This document shows positions 8,243 through 16,924 of a stretch of DNA of 34,401 bases, in pieces. The notes below the pieces were generated by a model. That model had not been told where the DNA came from. It did no database searches and was given only the letters and a program-made list of their open reading frames with translations. The stretch covers positions 1 to 34,401 of the forward strand of contig SMOI01000338.1 in NCBI GenBank assembly GCA_008000375.1, written 5' to 3'. This DNA comes from Poteriospumella lacustris. Taxonomy: Eukaryota > Sar > Chrysophyceae > Chromulinales > Dinobryaceae. Position numbers and translations under genes: made by a program. Position 1 is the first letter of the stretch. Each line of letters starts with the position of its first letter.

Positions 8243-9304
8243 ATGACCACCATGGCGACCCTTCAAGTGCGAACCGATAATTCCGGGCTTGCTTACCGTC
8301 CGATCAAAATGGAATTGGACTTGTGTCTGTATTGCGTGGTGAGCGAGAGATGCAGAGGCCGCATTTTGCCGTTTGGCGTGCGGCAGATGATCAAGGACTA
8401 TGCCTGGGTGTCGTTCGACAACAAGACGCTACGAGAGGCGGTGCTTCTGTGGTGTCGCAACAGAGCATTAGCATTTCAGCATCATGGAAATATCAACGAC
8501 TGGGACGTGAGCCAGGTCACCGACATGGGCAACCTCTTCTCTTGGATCCCGTTCAACGATCGCATCGACCATTGGGACGTTGGGAATGTCACATCGATGC
8601 TAGGTACGTTTGCTAATTCGCCTGCGTTCAATCAGCCGTTGGACACGTGGGATGTACGTCAGGTGATGACGATGGATAACATGTTTCATGATGCCGAGTC
8701 GTTCAATCAGTCGCTATCAACGTGGGATGTGAGTCGCGTCACCAATATGCAGTATATGTTCTTTCGCGCCTCCGCGTTCAACCAGCCACTGTCAGCGTGG
8801 AATGTGAGCGAGGTCACGACTATGTATCACATGTTCTGTTCGGCCCTGTTGTTCAACCAGTCGTTGAACACATGGGACGTCCGTGACGTAACGATTATAG
8901 TGTGGATGTTCGATGGAGCGGAGTCATTCAACCAACCCTTGGACACATGGGACGTGAGTCAGGTGACCAATATGAGTGGGATGTTTAGTGGGGCAAAGTC
9001 ATTTAACCAGCCGTTAGCCACGTGGGATGTGAGACAAGTTACCAATATGAATTACGTGTTTTGCAACGCGTCATCGTTTAACCAGCCGTTATTCACGTGG
9101 GATGTCGGGCAGGTCACTGATACGTGGGATGTGAGCCGCGTCTCCGACATGAGGTGCATATTTAAAGGAGCCTCGTCGTTCAATCAACCATTTGACACGT
9201 GGGATTTACGTCCGGCGCCGCATAGGCTGGGTATGTTGGAGGAAGCGACGTTGTTTTTACAGTCGATGTCGGTGTCGTCAGCGGTTGACAGTGTTGGTAG
9301 TTGA
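8243..9304 (+). CDS. BspA-like/DUF285 repeat protein, class I, 353 aa, with fused repeat
   Basis: The cap (MTTMATLQVRTDNSGLAYRP, LCLYCVVSERCRG, ILPFGVRQMIKDYAW) differs from relatives in two cap residues (YC for YR, CR for CG). About ten repeats follow. Near 9118 one unit breaks off at VGQVTD and joins TWDVSRVSDM, so one repeat's worth has been lost in frame. The join lies at a short GAT shared by both sides, compared with the gene at 399. The tail reads RPAPHRLGMLEEATLF and runs on to SAVDSVGS, past the usual stop. The ATG at 8243 matches the relatives. Confidence 0.85.
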   Translation: MTTMATLQVRTDNSGLAYRPIKMELDLCLYCVVSERCRGRILPFGVRQMIKDYAWVSFDNKTLREAVLLWCRNRALAFQHHGNINDWDVSQVTDMGNLFSWIPFNDRIDHWDVGNVTSMLGTFANSPAFNQPLDTWDVRQVMTMDNMFHDAESFNQSLSTWDVSRVTNMQYMFFRASAFNQPLSAWNVSEVTTMYHMFCSALLFNQSLNTWDVRDVTIIVWMFDGAESFNQPLDTWDVSQVTNMSGMFSGAKSFNQPLATWDVRQVTNMNYVFCNASSFNQPLFTWDVGQVTDTWDVSRVSDMRCIFKGASSFNQPFDTWDLRPAPHRLGMLEEATLFLQSMSVSSAVDSVGS

Positions 9305-9546
9305 CTATCAAGTTTAACGGCTTCATCTCTTCCATGGGGGAAAAGTAACGTCACTTTCAAAGGACCTGTACGATGTATACGACTGTGTATTCTACAGTGT
9401 AAACGTGTCATGAAATTCTCGGACGGTTGTGTCGAGGTACGTAAAAAGGATGCAGTAGCGCTTCACAGTGTTGTTCCTTCTCTAGTGAAACTTGTACGGC
9501 ACATTTCTTGCTGTGGTAAGTGCAGCTATGGTTTGCGGTTCTGTCG
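9305..9546 (+). other. Intergenic: class I downstream then upstream module
   Basis: AAGTTTAACGGCTTCATCTC with AAAGGACCTGTACGATGTAT (9328-9380) resembles the region after 1550 and 7789. From about 9460, CACAGTGTTGTTCCTTCTC with TTGTACGGCACATTTCTTG is the upstream module of the gene at 9680. No separate gene is seen. Confidence 0.4.
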
Positions 9547-9560
9547 ACCCAAACTGTACA
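9547..9560 (+). promoter_or_regulatory. Diverged upstream element (ACCCAAACTGTACA)
   Basis: Only the CTGTACA half of the CCATYTGTACA element is kept, about 120 bases before the ATG at 9680, at the expected place after the upstream module. Confidence 0.3.
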
Positions 9561-9669
9561 CCGTAATTTCTTTCACCAGCAGCAGCAGGGTCACTGATCG
9601 TGGTCATCGACTTCTTCTACCAACATACTTCTACCAAAAACGTAGCCACTATCTATTCACAGACAACCC

Positions 9670-9708
9670 ATGTCCGGACATGGCGGCCTTTCAAGCACGA
9701 ACCGATGA
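9670..9708 (+). promoter_or_regulatory. Upstream ORF overlapping the start of the gene at 9680
   Basis: An ATG at 9670 in the frame next to the main one opens a 12-codon frame (MSGHGGLSSTNR) that stops at TGA 9706-9708, inside the coding region. The same arrangement occurs at 11832-11870. In the relative at 13311 the corresponding ATG is in frame and serves as the start. Confidence 0.4.
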
Positions 9709-10753
9709 AGCCGGTCGTACGCACCGTCCGATCAAAATGGAATTGGACTTGTGTCTCTATCGCGTGTTGAGCGAGCAATGTGGAGGTCGCATCTTGCCGT
9801 TTGGCGTGCGACAGATGATCAAGGAGTATGCCTTTGTGACATTCGACAACAATACGCTGCGAGAGGCAGTGCAGCTGTGGTGCGGTCAACGAGCGGTGGC
9901 CTTACAACGGTACGGGGACATCAACGATTGGGACGTGAGCCAGGTCACGGATATGAGTCGGCTCTTTCACAATACCACGTTCAGCGATCGCATCGACCGT
10001 TGGGACGTGCGGAACGTCACCTCGATGGATAGCATGTTTTACGGCGCAGTCGAATACAACCAGCCGCCCGCCACGTGGGATGTGAGTCGTGTCACAACGA
10101 TGGCGACTATGTTTTGTGGGGCGAAGTCATTCAACCAGTCGCTATCTCCGTGGAATGTGAGTCAGGTCACCAATATGCAATGTATGTTCGCTCGCATCGT
10201 CGCGTTTAACCAACCGCTGGACACGTGGAATGTGAGCCAGGTCACGAGTATGGCCTACATGTTCTGTTCTGCGTTATCGTTCAACCAGCCCTTGACCGCG
10301 TGGGACGTCAGTGGAGTAACAAGCATAGCATGGATGTTCAATGGAGCAGATGCATTTAACCAACCCTTGGACACATGGGACGTGAGTCAGGTGACCAATA
10401 TGCGCGGCGTGTTCAGTGGGGCGAAGTCCTTTAACCAACCACTGGAGAGGTGGAACGTGGGTCAAGTAACGAATATGAGTTACATGTTTGACAAAGCGTC
10501 CTCGTTCAACCAGTTGTTATCCACGTGGGATGTGGGGCAAGTCACCGATATGAGTTACATGTTTCGGCGGGCGGTGTCGTTCAACCAGCCGTTGGGCACG
10601 TGGGAAGTGACCAAAGTCACCGATATGGGGTTTATGTTCTTCGAGGCCTTGTCGTTCAATCAACCGCTAGCCACGTGGGATGTGAGTCGCGTCTCGAATA
10701 GGAACTACATGTACTATGGAGCCTCCGCGTTCAACCAACCATTGAACACGTAG
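9680..10753 (+). CDS. BspA-like/DUF285 repeat protein, class I, 357 aa, tail lost
   Basis: The cap reads MAAFQARTDEAGRTHRP, LCLYRVLSEQCGG, ILPFGVRQMIKEYAF, and about 12 repeats follow. Unusual units are YNQPPATWDV and FNQLLSTWDV. The frame ends abruptly at NQPLNT followed by TAG. The next 50 bases still show pieces of the class I tail (GGTTAGGAATGTTTG, GACGTTGTTTCAACAGCCG) with bases missing. The usual last 25 or so residues have therefore been lost by small deletions. An in-frame ATG at 9410 would add 90 residues without any family similarity and lies in the upstream module. The ATG at 9680 is chosen because it aligns with 11842. Confidence 0.8.
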   Translation: MAAFQARTDEAGRTHRPIKMELDLCLYRVLSEQCGGRILPFGVRQMIKEYAFVTFDNNTLREAVQLWCGQRAVALQRYGDINDWDVSQVTDMSRLFHNTTFSDRIDRWDVRNVTSMDSMFYGAVEYNQPPATWDVSRVTTMATMFCGAKSFNQSLSPWNVSQVTNMQCMFARIVAFNQPLDTWNVSQVTSMAYMFCSALSFNQPLTAWDVSGVTSIAWMFNGADAFNQPLDTWDVSQVTNMRGVFSGAKSFNQPLERWNVGQVTNMSYMFDKASSFNQLLSTWDVGQVTDMSYMFRRAVSFNQPLGTWEVTKVTDMGFMFFEALSFNQPLATWDVSRVSNRNYMYYGASAFNQPLNT

Positions 10754-11225
10754 TCCTTTTAGGTTAGGAATGTTTGGACGTTGTTTCAACAGCCGATGTC
10801 GTTGTCGCATGTTCGGTAGCAGTAGGCAGTAGGATTAGTAATGTGGGAAACATTTCGTCTGGCAAGTCTGAAGGCTTTGTCAAATCTTCCATGAGTAGCG
10901 GCAAAGAAGAACAGGCCTCCTGTCACGTCGCTGTCGAAAGACTTTCTCGTCTTTACACGGCCGGGTACCCGAAGCCTTAATCTGCCCACCTTGGCCACTG
11001 TATCGCTGAGCTCCGCATTTGCCACGTCCTCATTGGAACCAGACTCCGCGGCAACGGACCACTGGTAATACTGGGTTGGGGACCTTTGCCACATGGCTTA
11101 CAAGAGGCCTCTGGTATGGGTGCAAACCCCCCTCCGTACAATGATGTTCATTCCTTCCTCCAACGGTACAGCACGATCGATATGCGGAGAGGAGAGTGGA
11201 ATTATTTCTTTCCGTTCTAACGATC
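10754..11225 (+). other. Intergenic: tail remnant, downstream module, then upstream module
   Basis: 10754-10810 is the decayed tail of the preceding gene. 10848-10975 (TTTCGTCTGGCAAGTCTGAAG; CTGTCGAAAGACTTTCTCG; TTACACGGCCGGGTAC) is a downstream module closest to that at 3108-3245. From 11108 a class I upstream module starts (ACAATGATGTTCATTCC, GGTACAGCACGATCG). Confidence 0.4.
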
Positions 11226-11235
11226 CCATTTGTAT
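11226..11235 (+). promoter_or_regulatory. Upstream element CCATTTGTAT, now before a gene relic
   Basis: It follows TTCTAACGAT as in the intact modules, but leads into a gene of which only the last part remains (11253-11424). Confidence 0.35.
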
Positions 11236-11252
11236 ACACTATATTTACAGCC

Positions 11253-11424
11253 GCAGTATCGAATATAGCGTGTTTGTTCGACGTGTCTCCAATATGTGGT
11301 GCATGTTCTTTTTAGAGCCTCGACGTCCAATCAACCATTGGACACGTGGGATATAAGTCCGGCGTCACATAGGTTAGGTATGTTTGAGGAAGCGACGTTG
11401 CTTCAACAGTCGACGTCACTGTCG
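11253..11424 (+). pseudogene. BspA-like/DUF285 relic: about 1.5 repeats plus class I tail
   Basis: GTATCGAATATAGCGTGTTT recalls the 'NIAWMFD' repeat of relatives. It runs into GACGTGTCTCCAATATG, the 'RVSNM' repeat that is normally near the C-terminus, then ATCAACCATTGGACACGTGG and the tail (GATATAAGTCCGGCGTCACA, TTAGGTATGTTTGAGG). The cap and most repeats are gone. The remaining piece is shifted in frame near 11310 and has lost its stop. The upstream module is still in place at 11108-11235. A deletion between repeat units, after an earlier loss of the cap, would explain it. Confidence 0.75.
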
Positions 11425-11841
11425 TGTCGCACAAGGGGTTAAGAGGTACCAAGCATGGGCGCAATAGCGCGATCCACAGTGTTGTTGTACCTTCTCTCCC
11501 CGAACTTGCACTACGGCAATGGACTTTCGATATCATCTCTACGTTACCAGTTACCTATCGATCCCAGGCAGGTCAGGAACCTCTCAGGTAGTCAGGTACC
11601 GGTACTGATCAGGTAGCATCTCCTGCTGCTGCCAAATCGGTCACGAAACCTCTGTCCGACGGACAGCGTGACCGACAGACCGAGGCTTGTGGCTGAGGTG
11701 TCACTTGAGGTTCCCGGCTTGGCTGGGACTGCTCGGCCGACGACAACAGGAACTGATCGATCGATCGAAAACCAAAGAACAAGTTCAACACCAACGAAGA
11801 AACCATCCATCATCTGTTCACAAGACTACCCATGTCCGGAC
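11425..11841 (+). other. Intergenic with class I upstream module; middle part unexplained
   Basis: Near 11460-11520, GCGCGATCCACAGTGTTGTTG, CTCCCCGAACTTGCACTACGG repeats the start of the upstream module. 11540-11760 matches nothing else I can see in the window and contains a long inverted-looking run CTGTCCGACGGACAGCG at 11654-11670. Before the ATG come AACACCAACGAAGAAACC and CTGTTCACAAGACTACCC, which are conserved leader blocks. Confidence 0.35.
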
Positions 11842-11870
11842 ATGGCGACCTTTCAAGCACGAACCGATGA
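11832..11870 (+). promoter_or_regulatory. Upstream ORF overlapping the start of the gene at 11842
   Basis: ATG at 11832, out of frame, encodes MSGHGDLSSTNR and stops at TGA 11868-11870. It is the counterpart of 9670-9708. Confidence 0.4.
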
Positions 11871-12831
11871 AGCCGGTCGTACTTCTTGCCGTCCGATCAA
11901 AATGGACTTGGACTTGTGTCTGTATCGCGTGGTGAGCGAGCAATGTGGAGGTCGCATCTTGCCGTTTGGGGTGCGGCAACTGATCAAGGACTATGCTTTT
12001 GCGGTATTTGACAATGAGACGCTCCGAGAGGCAGTGAAGCTGTGGTGTCTCAACAGGGCGTTAGCATTTCAACAATACGGTGATATCAACGATTGGGACG
12101 TGGACCAGGTAACAAATATGGCTCACCTTTTCAGCAATACCACATTCAACGACCGCATTGACCATTGGGACGTTGGAAACGTCACATCAATGGAAGGCAT
12201 GTTTCAAAGTTCGCCTGCGTTCAATCAGCCGTTGGGCACGTGGAATGTGCGTCACGTTACGACGTTAAAAAGTATGTTTCATGGGGCGACGTCATTCAAC
12301 CAGCCGTTATCTACTTGGGATACTAGTCGTGTCACCAATATGCAGTTTACGTTCGCTGGCGCTACCGCGTTTAACCAACCACTGGACACGTGGGATGTGA
12401 GCCAGGTGCAGGGCACAACTTGTATGTTCGGCCGCGCTTCTTCGTTTAACCAGCCGTTGTCAACCTGGGACGTCAGCCAAGTAGCGACTCTGTTGGGGAT
12501 GTTTGACGGCGCGGCGTCGTTCAACCAGCCACTGAATATGTGGGATGTCGGGCATGTCACTAGTTTGTGTGGAATGTTTCGCAAGGCCGTGTCGTTCAAC
12601 CAGCCATTGGACACGTGGCAGGTGACGAAAGTCACCGATATGAGTTGTATGTTCTTCGGGGCCTCGTCGTTCAATCAACCACTGGACACGTGGGATGTGA
12701 GTCGCGTTTCCGATATGCGGTACATGTTTTGTGGGGCCTCGTCGTTCAACCAACCACTACGCACGTGGGATACACGTCCGGCGCCACATAAGTTAGCTAT
12801 GTTTGACGGAGCGCCGAGATCGTTGTCGTAA
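11842..12831 (+). CDS. BspA-like/DUF285 repeat protein, class I, 329 aa
   Basis: The cap MATFQARTDEAGRTSCRP, LCLYRVVSEQCGG, ILPFGVRQLIKDYAF is nearly the same as that of 9680 in the leader but differs downstream (LWCLNRALAFQQYG). Ten repeats include the variants WDTSRVTNM, WDVSQVQGT and WQVTKVTDM. The tail is RPAPHKLAMFDGA with a changed end (PRSLS). The longer open frame begins at a GTG (11668) and lacks family similarity there, so the ATG at 11842 is preferred. Confidence 0.85.
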   Translation: MATFQARTDEAGRTSCRPIKMDLDLCLYRVVSEQCGGRILPFGVRQLIKDYAFAVFDNETLREAVKLWCLNRALAFQQYGDINDWDVDQVTNMAHLFSNTTFNDRIDHWDVGNVTSMEGMFQSSPAFNQPLGTWNVRHVTTLKSMFHGATSFNQPLSTWDTSRVTNMQFTFAGATAFNQPLDTWDVSQVQGTTCMFGRASSFNQPLSTWDVSQVATLLGMFDGAASFNQPLNMWDVGHVTSLCGMFRKAVSFNQPLDTWQVTKVTDMSCMFFGASSFNQPLDTWDVSRVSDMRYMFCGASSFNQPLRTWDTRPAPHKLAMFDGAPRSLS

Positions 12832-13310
12832 GTATGGCGGCAAGCCAGTAGTAGCCGTAGTAGTAGAGAAGAATTCGGCTGTCCGGTCTGAGGGCTTCGC
12901 ATCTTCCGTGAGGAAATGTATATATAGTACTTAAGTGCATAGAAGAACAGGCCCACTGAGTCACGTCCCTCTCTAAGGACTGTGCGATGCAAAGTACACA
13001 GTTGTGAACGCGAAAGAGTTCTTGTTCATCATTGGTTCTTCTTCCTGAACCGGTCACGTGGGTTGACTCGAGGTACATAGTTTGGGTACTTAGTTTGGGT
13101 GCAAGAGAGCTGGGCAGTGCTGTCTGTCTCTCCCCAAACTTGTACGGCACACTCTTCTTACGGAGAGGGCAACTATAGCGCGTGGGTTTACCTATTAAAA
13201 CTGTACACTACCCAATCTCCGAGTGGGAACTGATCAGCAGAGATTTTGGATCTACAGTATCGAAAAACAAGTTTTGACCTACAAAGAACCATCTATTCAC
13301 AAGACTACCC
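12832..13310 (+). other. Intergenic: class I downstream then upstream module
   Basis: 12862-13025 has AATTCGGCTGTCCGGTCTGA, ATCTTCCGTGAGGAAATG and CTGTGCGATGCAAAGTACAC, parallel to 7825-7950. 13085-13200 (GGCAGTGCTGTCTGTCTCTC, TTGTACGGCACACTCTTC, GAGAGGGCAACTATAGC) is the upstream module. CTGTACACT at 13201 stands where CCATCTGTAC is expected, 110 bases before the ATG. Confidence 0.4.
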
Positions 13311-14252
13311 ATGTCCACCATGACGACTCATCAAGAACGGACTGATGAAGACGGTGGTACTTACCGTCCGATCAAAATAGTGTTGGATTTGTGTCTGTAT
13401 CGCGTAGTCGGCGAGCAATGTGGAGGCCGCATCTTGCCGTTTGGCGTGCGGAAGATGATCAAGGAGTATGCCTTTGTGAAATTCGACAACGAGACGCTAC
13501 GACAGGCGGTGCAGTTGTGGGGTAGTGACCGTACGCTCGCGAAGCAACAATACGGGGAGATCGACGATTGGGACGTGGGCCAGGTGACGGATATGGCTTC
13601 GCTCTTTCGAAACACCACGTTCAACGATCGCATCGACCATTGGGACGTACGGAACGTCACCACCATGGAGCGTATGTTTCTAGGTGCAGCTGCCTTCAAC
13701 CAACCGTTGGACACATGGGACGTGCGTCAGGTGACAACGATGGGCAGCATGTTCTGTGGTGCCTCGTCCTTCGACCAGCCATTGGACACGTGGGACGTGA
13801 GTCATGTCACCAACATGTATGCAATGTTCTCTAACGCCACCGTGTTCAACCAATCCTTGGCCGCGTGGGATGTGCGCCACGTAACGGATATCACGTTCAT
13901 ATTCTCTCGCGCCATCGCCTTCAACCAGCCCTTGACCACGTGGAACGTCAGTCGATTATCCAATCTCGCGGGTATGTTTGATGGAGCCGAGACCTTTAAC
14001 CAACCCCTGGACACATGGGACGTGAGACAGGCGGTCAATATGAGCTACCTGTTTCACCGCGCCTTCTCGTTCAATCAGCCACTCAACACGTGGGAGGTTG
14101 GGCACGTCACCAACATGTGTGGTATGTTCTTTGGCGCGAGGTCGTTCAATCAGTCGTTGGACACGTGGGATACCCGGCAGGTGACCAATCGGAGTTTCAT
14201 GTTTCGGGAGGCGGTGTCGTTTAACCAGCCGCTGGTCACGTGGGCTACCTGA
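13311..14252 (+). CDS. BspA-like/DUF285 repeat protein, class I, 313 aa, no C-terminal tail
   Basis: The cap is MSTMTTHQERTDEDGGTYRP, LCLYRVVGEQCGG, ILPFGVRKMIKEYAF. Ten repeat units follow, including FDQPLDTWDVSHVTNM and WNVSRLSNL. The last unit ends FNQPLVTWAT and stops at TGA, with no PAPHRL-type tail; the sequence beyond shows no clear remains of one. The start has two close in-frame ATGs (13311 and 13320); the first follows the conserved leader TTCACAAGACTACCC. Confidence 0.85.
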   Translation: MSTMTTHQERTDEDGGTYRPIKIVLDLCLYRVVGEQCGGRILPFGVRKMIKEYAFVKFDNETLRQAVQLWGSDRTLAKQQYGEIDDWDVGQVTDMASLFRNTTFNDRIDHWDVRNVTTMERMFLGAAAFNQPLDTWDVRQVTTMGSMFCGASSFDQPLDTWDVSHVTNMYAMFSNATVFNQSLAAWDVRHVTDITFIFSRAIAFNQPLTTWNVSRLSNLAGMFDGAETFNQPLDTWDVRQAVNMSYLFHRAFSFNQPLNTWEVGHVTNMCGMFFGARSFNQSLDTWDTRQVTNRSFMFREAVSFNQPLVTWAT

Positions 14253-14416
14253 CACAGGATACTACGGGGTCGCATGGCGCTTCGTCGGATCCTATCACGA
14301 GGCGGTTATTGACGTGGGTGGTGGGGTAGATGTTGGGCCAAACCAACTTACAGTACTAATCTTGGATCTCGGATCGATCGAATACCAACGAAGAAACATC
14401 CACTCACAAAGCACTG

Positions 14417-14509
14417 ATGTCCACCATAACGACACCTCAAGAACGGAGCGATGAAACCGGTTGTTCTCTGGAGCGTGAGCGAGGCAACTTCTCCGAAGTG
14501 GGGAGTTAA
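14417..14509 (+). pseudogene. BspA-like/DUF285 relic: N-terminal leader only
   Basis: The ATG at 14417 opens MSTITTPQERSDETG, clearly the class I leader. After CSLERERGNF the frame has left the family and stops at TAA 14507-14509. GCGTGAGCGAGGCAAC corresponds to the GTGGTGAGCGAGCAATG of intact genes, but the stretch coding LDLCLYR is deleted. The conserved leader motif CCAACGAAGAAACATCCA precedes it. No repeats follow, so the body has been removed, just before the class boundary. Confidence 0.7.
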
Positions 14510-14830
14510 GCGAAGAAGAGCACCGTTTGCTCACCGTTACTATGCGGGCCGTGATGAAGAGCGACGAGTAGTACGAATAGTTCGTGGACCCAAGGTAATC
14601 AACAATGCAGAACACATGCTGAAACACGCATGAAGACTCTCGAGATGTTGGTTACCGGGTGACCACTTCGTGGTCCTCAGGTGGCAGTAACCAGTGTAAC
14701 GCGATGTAATTGTAATAACTAAATAGCGAAAGCTTTCGTTCTCTGATGACTACCGGCAACAAATGGATGCACTATGAGATATATCCGGGCATTTAGGAGA
14801 AGAAACAAACTAAACCAAAGCCGTAGTCGC
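14510..14830. other. Region without recognisable gene before the hexamer tract
   Basis: I see no family sequence here. A short open frame through 14633 is not conserved elsewhere. ACCGGGTGACCACTTCGTGG at 14654-14673 contains the inverted arms GTGACCAC / GTGGTC. The function is unknown. Confidence 0.3.
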
Positions 14831-14961
<131 letters not shown>

Positions 14962-15033
14962 CTCAATCAAGCTGCTCTTCGTCTCCAACAAACCATATAA
15001 ACCAATGAAAACGTAAAAGATTATTATTAAACC

Positions 15034-16395
15034 ATGTCCATTCAGATGAACTCCAGAGATAAATCAGGTCGTGCTGACCGTCCGATCGCCAAAGTGGTGG
15101 ACTTGTGCCTTTATCGAGCGGTCACCGATCTTTGTGGAGGTCGCATCTTGCCGTTTGGCGTGCGCGAGATGATCAAGGACTACGCCTTTGAGATTTTTGA
15201 GAATGAGACGCTACGAAAGGCGGTGAAGTTGTGGTGCAGAGATCGTGAAGCTGCTCGTCAGCTGTACGGGGATATCAACGATTGGGATGTGAGCCAGGTC
15301 ACCAATATGGCTTCCCTCTTTTGGCATTCCAACTTCAACGATCGCATCGACCGTTGGGACGTGCGGAACGTCAAGACGATGCACAGCATGTTTTACTTTG
15401 CGGCAGTTTTCAACCAGCCGCTGGACACTTGGGACGTGAGTAACGTGACAACGATGAAAAACTTGTTTCATAGTGCCGCATCGTTCAACCAGTCGTTAGC
15501 CTCGTGGAACGTTAGCCGAGTCACCAATATGCAATTTATGTTCACTGACGCCGCCGTGGTTAACCAGCCGCTGGACACGTGGAATGTCAGTCAGGCCACA
15601 GATATCTCCTGTATGTTCACCCGCGCTACGTCGTTCAATCAGTCGTTGGCAACTTGGGATATACGTAGGGTCACGAATATGACGGGCTTGTTTCATGGGG
15701 CGACGTCGTTTAACCAGCCATTGGACAGTTGGAATGTCAGTCAGGTGACCGATATGAGTTATATGTTTTGCGGAGCCGTGTCGTTCAACCAACCGCTAGC
15801 CGCCTGGGAGGTTGGGCAGGTCACCACTATGAGCCACATGTTTCACAACGCTACGTCGTTCAACCAGCCGTTAGACACGTGGGACGTAAGTAACGTGACA
15901 ACGATGAAAAACGTGTTTCATAGTGCCTCATCGTTCAACCAGTCGTTAGCCTCGTGGAACGTTAGCCGAGTCACCAATATGCAGTTTATGTTCACTGACG
16001 CCGCCGTGTTCAATCAGCCGCTGGACATGTGGAATGTCAGTCAGGTCACGGATATCTCGTGCATGTTCACCCGCGCTACGTCGTTCAATCAGTCGTTGGC
16101 AAAGTGGGACGTGCGTAGAGTCACGAGTATGGTGCGTTTGTTTGATGGCGCTGTGGCATTCAACCAGCCATTGAACAGTTGGAATGTCAGTCAGGTGACC
16201 GATATGAGTTATATGTTTTGCGGAGCCGTGTCGTTCAACCAACCGCTAGCCGCCTGGGAGGTTGGGCAGGTCACCACTATGAGCCACATGTTTCACAACG
16301 CTACGTCGTTCAACCAGCCGTTAGACACGTGGGATATGAGTCGTGTTCGGGATGTGCGAACTATGTTTAATGGATCTGCGACGTCGTTGCGGTAG
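15034..16395 (+). CDS. BspA-like/DUF285 repeat protein, class II, 453 aa, internal six-repeat duplication
   Basis: The longest copy in the window. The cap is MSIQMNSRDKSGRADRP, LCLYRAVTDLCGG, ILPFGVREMIKDYAF, LWCRDREAARQLYG. Fifteen repeat units follow. Units from FNQPLDTWDVSNVTTM (about 15412) to the FHNATS unit (about 15861) recur 450 bases later (to about 16311) with few changes. The offset is exactly 450 bases, that is six 75-base units, between identical TAACGTGACAACGATG at 15441 and 15891. The tail is MSRVRDVRTMFNGSATSLR. The duplication is recent, since many third positions agree. No class I upstream module is present; the start follows directly on an AT-rich leader after the hexamer tract. 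Confidence 0.9.
   Translation: MSIQMNSRDKSGRADRPIAKVVDLCLYRAVTDLCGGRILPFGVREMIKDYAFEIFENETLRKAVKLWCRDREAARQLYGDINDWDVSQVTNMASLFWHSNFNDRIDRWDVRNVKTMHSMFYFAAVFNQPLDTWDVSNVTTMKNLFHSAASFNQSLASWNVSRVTNMQFMFTDAAVVNQPLDTWNVSQATDISCMFTRATSFNQSLATWDIRRVTNMTGLFHGATSFNQPLDSWNVSQVTDMSYMFCGAVSFNQPLAAWEVGQVTTMSHMFHNATSFNQPLDTWDVSNVTTMKNVFHSASSFNQSLASWNVSRVTNMQFMFTDAAVFNQPLDMWNVSQVTDISCMFTRATSFNQSLAKWDVRRVTSMVRLFDGAVAFNQPLNSWNVSQVTDMSYMFCGAVSFNQPLAAWEVGQVTTMSHMFHNATSFNQPLDTWDMSRVRDVRTMFNGSATSLR
15412..16311 (+). repeat. Tandem duplication, two 450-base copies inside one gene
   Basis: Copy one spans about 15412-15861 and copy two about 15862-16311; each codes six 25-residue repeats. Differences I can see include GTGGTT versus GTGTTC at the VNQ/FNQ unit and CATGGGGCGACG versus GATGGCGCTGTG at the HGATS/DGAVA unit. 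Borders are approximate, because neighbouring units resemble each other. Confidence 0.85.
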
Positions 16396-16914
16396 TAGCG
16401 TAGCGGTTATAGTACAGAGCGATGGTGTGAGGAGGTAGAGGCGGGCGGATGGTCGATCGTTGATGAGCGCGAGAATGATCAGGGGGCTACGCGCCCGGAG
16501 TAGTGAGTGCTTTTAGTACCATTGAGTATCTGCCCTTTGGAATTGGTGGTTCGTATTGCGAGATCAGTTTTGGAAGTGTGTGCAATCGGTTAGATGTGTC
16601 CGGATTGTCCATCAACAGTAATAGTAATTAATTAATAGTGTTATTAATGTGTCAGCTGCTTGAGGCCAGTCACTCTACGCACTTCTCATGTGAAACTGCC
16701 CATAAACCATGATCAGTCCGTGAACAGGCCAATGGTACATGACGTGGTATCGCAGATACGTCTGGCGAACTACTGTATCCTAGCCGAACTACACGCCGTA
16801 CCGTAAACCATACTATCCACCGGAAAGAGAGACGCCTGTCGCAACACCGCGCTAACGGACATTGTACACCTGTGCTGTCGAGGTATCGGTTACTACACCG
16901 CTTCAACCACTGGG
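16396..16914 (+). other. Intergenic with class II downstream module and start of upstream module
   Basis: Directly after the stop, AGCGGTTATAGTACAGAGCG and GAGGCGGGCGGATGGTCG recur after 19678. Near 16580-16625, GCAATCGGTTAGATGTGTCC and GGATTGTCCATC form a block found again at 19842, 21768 and 27464. GCCAGTCACTCTACGCACTT at 16663 recurs at 19914. From about 16855, ACGGACATTGTACACCTGTG begins the class II upstream module. Confidence 0.45.
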
Positions 16915-16924
16915 TCATCTGTAC
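16915..16924 (+). promoter_or_regulatory. Upstream element TCATCTGTAC
   Basis: It lies 187 bases before the ATG at 17111. Between them is the class II leader CAATCGAAGAAACGAAGAAC followed by AGCTGCTCGTTGTAAACCAA, shared with 18.66, 31.12 and 32.65 kb. Confidence 0.45.

Noticed and set aside
9410-9679. N-terminal extension of 90 residues on the gene at 9680
   Set aside because: The extension lies in the upstream module, has no counterpart in any sister gene and would include the untranslated leader.
11668-11841. 58-residue extension on the gene at 11842
   Set aside because: It begins at GTG and shows no family similarity; the conserved leader motif lies inside it.
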